From the NCBI RefSeq assembly GCF_000092645.1, contig NC_014165.1, forward strand, positions 1,612,001 to 1,676,000: a stretch of 64,000 bases of DNA, given 5' to 3'. The translations under genes were made by a program, and so were the position numbers. This DNA is from Thermobispora bispora DSM 43833. Lineage in GTDB: Bacteria > Actinomycetota > Actinomycetes > Streptosporangiales > Streptosporangiaceae. Under the pieces are notes generated by a model, which was not told the DNA's origin, ran no database searches, and saw only the letters and a list, made by a program, of their open reading frames with translations. Below, piece after piece: positions 52,941 to 59,456 of this stretch. The first letter of the stretch is position 1; each line of letters begins with the position of its first letter.

Positions 52941-54131
52941 TTGCGATCCAAGATCGCTCGCCTTGGTGGCATTGTCGCTGCCGGTACAGCGCTGACCCTC
53001 GGCCTCGCGGCGTGCGGGAGCGGCACCGATGAGGCGTCATCCGGCGGCCAGGGCGATGGAGGCGTCACGACTCTGAAGATCGGGTTCATGGGCGACCTCA
53101 CCGGTGAGAACTCCGGGCTCATGATCCCGCCCCGGCAGGGCGCCGAGCTCGCCGTCGAGGAGTTCAACGCCCGGTCGTCCAACGTGAAGGTCGAGCTGGT
53201 GCCCTACGACAGCCAGGGCAACCCCGACCAGGCGGTGACCCTCGCGCAGAAGGCCGTCACCGAGGACAAGATCGTCGCGTTGGTCGGCCCCGGCTTCTCC
53301 GGCGAGTCCCGCAACGTCGGCCCGATCCTCGAGCAGGCGAAGGTGCCGAGCGTCTCGGCCTCGGCGACCAACCCCGGCCTCGCGCAGAACGGCTGGAAGT
53401 ACTGGCACCGGGTCGTCGCCAACGACGACGTCCAGGGCCCGACCATCGCCGACTTCCTGGTGAAGGCCACCTCCGCCAAGAAGGCGTTCGTCATCGACGA
53501 CGCCCAGGAGTACGGCGCCGGCCTCGCGGACGCGGTGGCCAAGCAGTTCGAGGCCAACGGGGTCCAGGTCGAGCGGGACAAGATCGACCCGAACGGCTCG
53601 GACTACTCCTCGACGGTCACCAAGGTGAAGGCCGCCAACCCCGACGTCATCTTCTACGGCGGCTACTACGCCCAGCTCGGCCGGCTGCTCAAGCAGCTCC
53701 GCGACGGCGGCGTGACCGCGGTCGTCTCCTCCGGCGACGGCTCGGTGGACGCCAAGCTCATCGAGGGCGCGGGCGCGCAGGCGGCGGAGGGCGCGGTGCT
53801 CGGCTGCCCCTGCCTCATCCCGTTCGGCTCGGACGTGCCTGAGCTGAAGGACTTCAGCGAGCGGTACAAGGCCAAGTACGGCACCGAGCCGATGATCTAC
53901 GCCACCGAGGGGTACGACGCGGCGACCGCGATCCTGAAGGCGATCGAGGCGGGCAACACCACCTCCGAGAAGATCAACGAGTACCTCGCCACGATCGACT
54001 TCAAGGGCGTCTCGAAGCAGATCAAGTTCAACCCCAACGGTGAGATCGCCGCGAGCGTCATCCACATCTACCAGGTGAAGAACGGCCAGATCGTCTGGCT
54101 GGGCGACAGCACGCAGGCGACGCTCAGCTGA
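52941..54131 (+). CDS. livK: Branched-chain-amino-acid ABC transporter, substrate-binding lipoprotein (system 2)
   Basis: 396 residues from the TTG at 52941, which has AAGGAAGG 5 bases upstream. Signal peptide with perfect lipobox LAACGSG, then a LivJ/LivK-type domain (LKIGFMGDLTGENSG, PYDSQGNPDQAVTLAQKAV, VGPGFSGESRNVGPILEQ). It captures Leu/Ile/Val-like amino acids outside the membrane. It differs clearly from the system-1 binding protein. First gene of livK-H-M-G-F; a strong hairpin separates it from livH. Confidence 0.94.
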   Translation: MRSKIARLGGIVAAGTALTLGLAACGSGTDEASSGGQGDGGVTTLKIGFMGDLTGENSGLMIPPRQGAELAVEEFNARSSNVKVELVPYDSQGNPDQAVTLAQKAVTEDKIVALVGPGFSGESRNVGPILEQAKVPSVSASATNPGLAQNGWKYWHRVVANDDVQGPTIADFLVKATSAKKAFVIDDAQEYGAGLADAVAKQFEANGVQVERDKIDPNGSDYSSTVTKVKAANPDVIFYGGYYAQLGRLLKQLRDGGVTAVVSSGDGSVDAKLIEGAGAQAAEGAVLGCPCLIPFGSDVPELKDFSERYKAKYGTEPMIYATEGYDAATAILKAIEAGNTTSEKINEYLATIDFKGVSKQIKFNPNGEIAASVIHIYQVKNGQIVWLGDSTQATLS

Positions 54132-54157
54132 CGCTGCCGGAAGTGAAGTGAGGATCC

Positions 54158-54190
54158 GAGGAGCGGGGAGCGAACCGCTCTCCGCTCCTC
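54158..54190 (+). terminator. 15-bp stem-loop between livK and livH (partial terminator or mRNA stabiliser)
   Basis: Bases 54158-54172 pair with 54176-54190 over 15 bp (one G-U pair) with the triloop AAC. There is no T run, so read-through is expected; such hairpins after binding-protein genes usually keep that mRNA part abundant. Confidence 0.75.
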
Positions 54191-54233
54191 CCTGCCTGGC
54201 GACTACCGTTGCCCCGGTTCGAAAGCGACCACC

Positions 54234-55202
54234 GTGTTCGATGACTTCGTGAACCAGGTCGGGCCCTCAACCATAGGCGGCCTGGCCAGTGGCGCCATCT
54301 ACGCCCTGATCGCCCTCGGGTACACGATGGTGTACGGCGTGCTGCGCCTCATCAATTTCGCTCATTCCGAGATCTTCATGATCGGCGCCTTCGCCGGGCT
54401 GTTCGCGATCATCCAGCTGGGGATCACCGCCCCGCTGGGCGGCCTGGCGTTGATCGGCACGCTGCTCGTGCTCTTCCTGGCGGCGATGGCCGCCTCGGGT
54501 GGTGCCGCCATATTGCTGGAGCGGGTGGCCTACCGGCCCCTGCGCAGGCGAGGCGCCGGCCGGCTCGCGGCCCTGATCTCCGCGATCGGCGCGTCCATCT
54601 TCCTCCAGGAGCTCTTCGCCCTGGTGATCATCCCCGAGGTGTTCGACCGCCCCTCCCAGGGCCGGATCCAGGTCCCGGTCCCACGGCTGCTCGAACGCGA
54701 GACGGTGTTCTCCATCGGGAACATGGACGTCCGCAACGACCACCTCATCATCATCGTCGCAGCCGTGATCATGATGGTCCTGCTCGACGTCTTCGTGAAC
54801 CGCACCCGCATCGGGCGCGGCATCCGGGCCACCGCACAGGACCCGGAGACCGCCACGCTCATGGGCGTCGACATCGACAAGATCATCAGGACCACCTTCT
54901 TCGTGGGCGGTGCGATGGCCGGCGTGGCCGCCGTGCTGTACGCGATGGAGTTCGAGAACCTCCGTTACAACGTCGGCTTCCTGCTGGGCATCAAGGCGTT
55001 CACCGCCGCGGTGCTCGGTGGCATCGGCAACATCCGCGGAGCGCTGCTCGGCGGAATCCTCCTCGGGCTGATCGAGAACTGGGGTTCGATCTTCTACGGC
55101 TCCGAGTGGAAGGACGTCATCGCCTTCACCGTCCTCGTCCTCGTCCTGCTGTTCCGTCCCACCGGCATCCTCGGTGAATCCCTCCAGCGAGCACGCGCAT
55201 GA
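54234..55202 (+). CDS. livH: Branched-chain-amino-acid ABC transporter, permease LivH (system 2)
   Basis: A 322-residue permease: GLASGAIYALIALGYTMVYGVLRLINFAHSEIFMIGAF at the start, coupling loop IRATAQDPETATLMGVDIDKI and AAVLGGIGNIRGALLGG. GTG 54234 has a weak ribosome site. Overlaps livM by ATGA. Confidence 0.95.
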   Translation: MFDDFVNQVGPSTIGGLASGAIYALIALGYTMVYGVLRLINFAHSEIFMIGAFAGLFAIIQLGITAPLGGLALIGTLLVLFLAAMAASGGAAILLERVAYRPLRRRGAGRLAALISAIGASIFLQELFALVIIPEVFDRPSQGRIQVPVPRLLERETVFSIGNMDVRNDHLIIIVAAVIMMVLLDVFVNRTRIGRGIRATAQDPETATLMGVDIDKIIRTTFFVGGAMAGVAAVLYAMEFENLRYNVGFLLGIKAFTAAVLGGIGNIRGALLGGILLGLIENWGSIFYGSEWKDVIAFTVLVLVLLFRPTGILGESLQRARA

Positions 55203-56329
55203 ACGCCAACCTCAACCTCCGCCGCGGAAACCCGCTCGCCTCGGCCGTGCACGCCGTGGGCGGCCAATTCGACAGGGTGCGTGATTGGTGGGCGACCGCC
55301 CCGGGCTGGGCGCGCTGGTGCGTGTACGGCTTGCTGATCCTCCTGGCGATCATCGCCCCGCACCCGGCCATCGGCTCCTTCATGACCCCGGAGTCGCACT
55401 GGCAGTCCGTGCTGTTCAGCCCGATCGGCACGTTCGTCCTGCTCGCCATCGGCCTCAACGTCGTGGTCGGCCAGGCGGGCCTGCTCGACCTGGGCTACGT
55501 CGCCTTCTACGCCATCGGCGCCTACACGATGGCGATCTTCGGCACCAAGTACGGCTGGAACTTCTGGGGCATCCTGGTCATCGGGATCTTCATGACCGCG
55601 GTGTCGGGGATCATCCTCGGCTCGCCCACCCTGCGGCTGCGCGGCGACTACCTGGCGATCGTCACGCTCGGCTTCGGGGAGATCGTCCGGATCACCGCGC
55701 AGAACACCGAGTACATCGGCGGCGCGCGCGGCATCACCAACATCCCCCACCCGAACCCGATGTTCGGGGTCGAGTTCCTCCTCGATCCGCTGCCGTACTA
55801 CTACCTGCTGCTCGGCGCGATCATCGTGTCGATCATCATCGTCAAGCGGCTGAACAACAGCCGGGTCGGCCGTGCCTGGGAGGCGATCCGGGAGGATGAG
55901 GACGCCGCGGAGCTCATGGGCGTGCCCACCTTCCGGTTCAAGCTCCTCTCCTTCTTCGTGGGCGCGATGATCGGGGGTGCCACGGGCGTCATCTGGGCGA
56001 GCAAGGTGATCGCCATCCAGCCGCCGAACTTCCCCTTCATCCTGTCGGCCACGATCCTGGCCGCCGTGGTGCTCGGCGGCTCCGGCAACCTGCCGGGCGT
56101 CATACTCGGCGCGTTCCTGATCGCCTGGCTCCCCGAGCGGTTCCGCGAGTTCGCCGACTACCGGATGCTCGTCTTCGGCGCCGCCCTGGTGCTGATGATG
56201 GCGCTGCGCCCCGAGGGCCTGCTGCCGTCGCGCCGGCGCCGCCTGGTCAAGGCCGGGGATGAGAAGCCGGAATCGGAGAAGAAGGCCGACGAGCCCGCCG
56301 GCAAGGTGGCCGAGGAGGTGGCCCAGTGA
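55199..56329 (+). CDS. livM: Branched-chain-amino-acid ABC transporter, permease LivM (system 2)
   Basis: A 376-residue permease with an extra cytosolic N-terminus of about 45 residues. Typical motifs are IGLNVVVGQAGLLDLGYVAFYAIGAY and AIREDEDAAELMGVPTFRFK, with a Lys/Glu-rich tail. Starts in the ATGA overlap and overlaps livG by GTGA. Confidence 0.95.
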   Translation: MNANLNLRRGNPLASAVHAVGGQFDRVRDWWATAPGWARWCVYGLLILLAIIAPHPAIGSFMTPESHWQSVLFSPIGTFVLLAIGLNVVVGQAGLLDLGYVAFYAIGAYTMAIFGTKYGWNFWGILVIGIFMTAVSGIILGSPTLRLRGDYLAIVTLGFGEIVRITAQNTEYIGGARGITNIPHPNPMFGVEFLLDPLPYYYLLLGAIIVSIIIVKRLNNSRVGRAWEAIREDEDAAELMGVPTFRFKLLSFFVGAMIGGATGVIWASKVIAIQPPNFPFILSATILAAVVLGGSGNLPGVILGAFLIAWLPERFREFADYRMLVFGAALVLMMALRPEGLLPSRRRRLVKAGDEKPESEKKADEPAGKVAEEVAQ

Positions 56330-57111
56330 GCCAGTCGAGCAAGAACCTGCTCGAACTCCGCTCCGTCACGATGCGGTTCATGGGCGTCACCGCCCTGAAC
56401 CAGGTCGATCTGGCCGTCCGGGAAGGGGAGATCTTCGCGCTGATCGGCCCCAACGGCGCGGGCAAGACCACGGTGTTCAACGTGATCACCGGCGTCTACC
56501 GGCCGACCGAGGGCGAGATCGTCTTCGACGGCAAGAAGATCAACGGCCTCAAGCGGTTCGTCATCACCAAGCGCGGCATCGCCCGGACCTTCCAGAACAT
56601 CCGGCTGTTCCACGGCATGACGGCGCTGGAGAACGTGCTCGTCGGCTTCGACGCGCACAACCCCACCGGCGCCATCGGCGCCGCGCTCGGCCTCCCCTGG
56701 CACCGGCGCGCGGAGAAGCGCGGACGCGAGCGGGCCATGGAGCTGCTGGAGTTCGCCGGCATCGCCCACCGGGCGGGAGACCTCGCGCAGAACCTCCCCT
56801 ACGGCGACCAGCGGAGGCTGGAGATCGTCCGGGCGCTGGCCACCGAGCCCCGGCTGCTGCTGCTGGACGAGCCGGCCGCCGGCATGAACCCGGCGGAGAA
56901 GGAGTCACTGCAGGAACTCATCAGGAGGATCCGGGACGACGGTCGCACGATCCTGCTGATCGAGCACGACATGGGGCTGGTCATGGGCATCAGCGACCGC
57001 GTCGCCGTACTGGACTTCGGGCAGAAGATCGCCGAAGGCCGCCCCGCCGAGGTGCAGAACGACCCGAAGGTCATCGAGGCGTATCTGGGGGTTCCTGCGG
57101 ATGCTTCTTGA
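56326..57111 (+). CDS. livG: Branched-chain-amino-acid ABC transporter, ATPase LivG (system 2)
   Basis: A 261-residue ATPase: Walker A GPNGAGKTT, Q-loop ARTFQNIRLF, signature-region LPYGDQRRLEIVRAL, Walker B LLLLDEPAAGMNP, switch His in LLIEHDMGLVM, and the C-terminal GRPAEVQNDPKVIEAYLG. GTG 56326 overlaps livM; its end overlaps livF by 11 bp. Confidence 0.95.
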   Translation: MSQSSKNLLELRSVTMRFMGVTALNQVDLAVREGEIFALIGPNGAGKTTVFNVITGVYRPTEGEIVFDGKKINGLKRFVITKRGIARTFQNIRLFHGMTALENVLVGFDAHNPTGAIGAALGLPWHRRAEKRGRERAMELLEFAGIAHRAGDLAQNLPYGDQRRLEIVRALATEPRLLLLDEPAAGMNPAEKESLQELIRRIRDDGRTILLIEHDMGLVMGISDRVAVLDFGQKIAEGRPAEVQNDPKVIEAYLGVPADAS

Positions 57112-57817
57112 GGTCGAGGACATTCACGTCCACTACGGCAAGATCGAGGCCCTCAAGGGCGTCTCGCTGGAGGTCGAGGAAGGCGAGATCGTCACCCTCA
57201 TCGGCGCGAACGGTGCGGGCAAGACCACCACGCTGAAGACGATCTCCGGCCTGCGGCGCCTCACCTCGGGGAAGATCCTGTTCAACGGCAAGGACATCAG
57301 CGACATGCCCGGGCACAAGCGGGTGGTGATCGGCATCAGCCAGTCCCCCGAAGGCCGGGGGATCTTCCCGGGCATGACCGTCATGGAGAACCTCCTGATG
57401 GGCGCCTACACCCGGAAGGGGGATCTCAGCGAGGACCTCGAGCGGGTCTTCGGCCTCTTCGGCCGGCTCGCGGAGCGCAAGGACCAGCCGTGCGGCACCA
57501 TGTCGGGCGGTGAGCAGCAGATGGTGGCCATCGGCCGGGCGCTGATGAGCAAGCCCAAGCTGCTCCTGCTCGACGAGCCCTCCATGGGGCTGGCGCCGAT
57601 GCTGGTCAACCAGATCTTCAAGATCATCAAGGAGATCAACGAGCAGGGGACGACCGTCCTCCTCGTCGAGCAGAACGCCCAGCAGGCCCTCCAGCTCGCC
57701 CACCGGGCGTACGTGCTGGAGACCGGCCGGGTGGTGAAGGCGGCCCCCGCCGCCGACCTGCTCAACGACCCGGAGGTGCGCGAGGCCTACCTCGGGGCCT
57801 CGCTCAGCCAGAGCTGA
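57101..57817 (+). CDS. livF: Branched-chain-amino-acid ABC transporter, ATPase LivF (system 2)
   Basis: A 238-residue ATPase: Walker [28 protein letters not shown], signature MSGGEQQMVAIGRAL, Walker B LLLLDEPSMGLAP, switch in LLVEQNAQQAL. Last gene of the operon. Its final codons lie in a short tandem duplication and a strong terminator follows 67 bp later. Confidence 0.95.
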   Translation: MLLEVEDIHVHYGKIEALKGVSLEVEEGEIVTLIGANGAGKTTTLKTISGLRRLTSGKILFNGKDISDMPGHKRVVIGISQSPEGRGIFPGMTVMENLLMGAYTRKGDLSEDLERVFGLFGRLAERKDQPCGTMSGGEQQMVAIGRALMSKPKLLLLDEPSMGLAPMLVNQIFKIIKEINEQGTTVLLVEQNAQQALQLAHRAYVLETGRVVKAAPAADLLNDPEVREAYLGASLSQS

Positions 57818-57860
57818 CCCGAGCCTCGTTCATCAGCCAGAGCTGATCGAGCCTCGTTCA
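57805..57860 (+). repeat. Two-copy tandem duplication of the livF 3' end
   Basis: CAGCCAGAGCTGA plus CGAGCCTCGTTCA occurs at 57805-57832 (with CCC between the halves' C residues) and again at 57834-57860, 29-bp period. Copy 1 contains the livF stop codon, copy 2 a decayed second copy of it. A third fragment (CAGCCA) follows. Confidence 0.85.
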
Positions 57861-57884
57861 GCCAGCCGACCCACGGTTTAACCA

Positions 57885-57912
57885 GCGGGAGGGCCCGGCC
57901 GGGCCCTCCCGC
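57885..57912 (+). terminator. Terminator of the livKHMGF operon
   Basis: Perfect 28-bp palindrome (14-bp arms, GCGGGAGGGCCCGG and its complement) 67 bp after the livF stop. It folds into a very stable hairpin. Confidence 0.8.
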
Positions 57913-58980
57913 ACGCTTCTCACCGCCCTTCGCGCCGTGCCGGTTCGCCGGCGGTGCGCCTCACCCCGTGGCCGGGAGCGCAGGGTGGTGCGCCTCACCC
58001 TGTGCTGCCGCCCGGCCCTCGGCGTGGGCCGGGCGGGCCGTACGGCGGCGCGACCGGGCTCGGGAGGACGGTGAGATGCGCCGTGGCCCCGTTGCCGCCG
58101 CACGCCGGGCACGGCCGGCGGGATGCACGGCGGGGAGTGCGCCGGCGGATTCGGCCGTCGTTCCGCGCGCGGGCGCCGACCGGTCAAGCGGGTGCCGACC
58201 GGTCAACGGAACGGCCTCGCAAGGTGAACCCCGGATGCGGGTGTCCCGGACCCGCGCCGGAGGAGGCGGGCCGTCCGCGGGTGCCGCGGTGCCGGTGGGC
58301 GGACGGCCGGCCGCGCCACGGCCGGGCCGGATGCGCGAGTGGGCCCACGGTGGCTGGAGAAGCGCGATGAACAGGGCCTGACGCGATGAACGGGGCGAAC
58401 GGGGCCTGATGCGATGAACAGGGCCGGAGAACGCGGTGAAGGGGCGAGGCGCGGCCGGGCCGCGGGACCGGCGCTCAGCGTCCGCGTGCGCCGGGAACCG
58501 GTCACCGCGCGGCGGGCACGCGCGCCCTCACGATTCACACCACGGCCATCCGGGCGCCGCCCGCCTGCCATCTGGGTGTCGCCCGCGGAGCCGCTGAACC
58601 GGCGACCGGCCGCGCGCTCCGGCCGGCGGTTCAGCGGTCCGGGTCGGCGTACGCCCCCGGCCGGGCACGCCGGGCAGGTGACCGTCCAGGGGCGCCCGTG
58701 CCCGGCCGTACGGTCCTCACGCGGAGGCCGCCGTTGGCCGGACACGGATGCCGGACGAGCCCGCGGTGGACCTTTGGGTCCGTGCGCAGCTTCCCCGGCT
58801 CCGCACGTTGTCTACTCGGCCCCCATACGGGCTCCGGGGCCACCACGGTAGCGACCCCGGGGGCCGCCGCGCAAAGGGAACGGGCAAACTCGCGGGCTTA
58901 CACCCCTGTATGCGGGTCTCAGTGGGGTGTGGACCGTTTCGTCGCTCTGCAGGGGGATCGGCGGCGTCCTTCCCGGGGGA
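57913..58980. other. 1.1-kb repeat-rich intergenic region between livF and the thioesterase gene
   Basis: No gene is supported. Short direct repeats occur: GGTGCGCCTCACCC at 57953 and 57987; GCCGACCGGTCAA at 58175 and 58194; GCGATGAAC plus A/G plus GGG at 58364, 58383 and 58411. A long hairpin pairs 58591-58612 with 58620-58637 (11 bp, 4-base bulge, 7 bp). A run of hairpins occupies 58768-58930. It reads as decayed, slippage-prone DNA plus a possible structured RNA. Confidence 0.6.
58768..58930. other. Candidate structured RNA: four consecutive hairpins
   Basis: GGACC-TTTG-GGTCC (58768-58781); GTGCG with CGCAC (58782-58806, inner AGC/GCT); CCGGGG with CCCCGG (58834-58860); ACACCCC with GGGGTGT (58900-58930). 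The strand is unknown; the last hairpin could simply be the thioesterase terminator on the minus strand. No known RNA family was recognised. Confidence 0.4.
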
Positions 58981-59394
58981 TCAGCCGGCGTCGCGGAGCA
59001 TGCAGGTGAGCCTGGCGGTGCAGATCCGCCGCCCTTCCTCGTCGGTGATCTCGATCTGGTAGGTCGCCAGGCTCCGGCCCGCGTGGACCCGGGTCGCCAC
59101 GCCCGTCACGTAGCCGGAGGTCGCCGGCCGGTGGTGGGTCGCGTTGATCTCGATGCCGACGGCGATCCGGCCCTCGCCCGCGTGCAGGACGGCGCCGACG
59201 GAGCCGAGGGTCTCGGCGAGCACACAGGACGCGCCCCCGTGGAGGAGACCGTACTGCTGGGTGTTGCCCTTGACCGGCATGCGGCCGACCACCCGCTCGG
59301 GAGAGGCCTCGAGGAACTCGATGCCCATCCGGTCGCTCAGGTGGCCTTCGCTGGCCTTGTGGAGGAACGTGAGAAGCTCGTCGGTCTGGGTCAA
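58981..59394 (-). CDS. Hotdog-fold thioesterase (PaaI family)
   Basis: 137 residues from the TTG at 59394, chosen because GAGGAGG stands 7 bases upstream; a GTG at 59415 lacks a ribosome site. Hotdog signature with active-site motif YGLLHGGASCVLAETLGSVGA (Gly-Gly and catalytic Glu), then INATHHRPATSGYVTGVAT. It hydrolyses acyl-CoA thioesters, probably aromatic or medium-chain. Divergent from polA; the neighbour relation with polA is common in actinobacteria. Confidence 0.9.
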   Translation of the reverse strand: MTQTDELLTFLHKASEGHLSDRMGIEFLEASPERVVGRMPVKGNTQQYGLLHGGASCVLAETLGSVGAVLHAGEGRIAVGIEINATHHRPATSGYVTGVATRVHAGRSLATYQIEITDEEGRRICTARLTCMLRDAG

Positions 59395-59444
59395 GGAAAC
59401 GCCTCCTCTGGGCACCGCAGGGGTGAGATGTCGTACAGGGAGAT

Positions 59445-59450
59445 TAGGCT
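59445..59450 (+). promoter_or_regulatory. -10 element TAGGCT of polA (leaderless)
   Basis: TAGGCT, 6 bases, then GTG at 59457; no ribosome site. Confidence 0.65.
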
Positions 59451-59456
59451 GCGGGT

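Noticed and set aside
58845-58890. Words ACGGTAGC, GCAAAG and GGGCAAAC recalling c-di-GMP (GEMM-I) riboswitches
   Set aside because: They occur in the wrong order and without the needed pairing, and no regulated gene follows in that direction.
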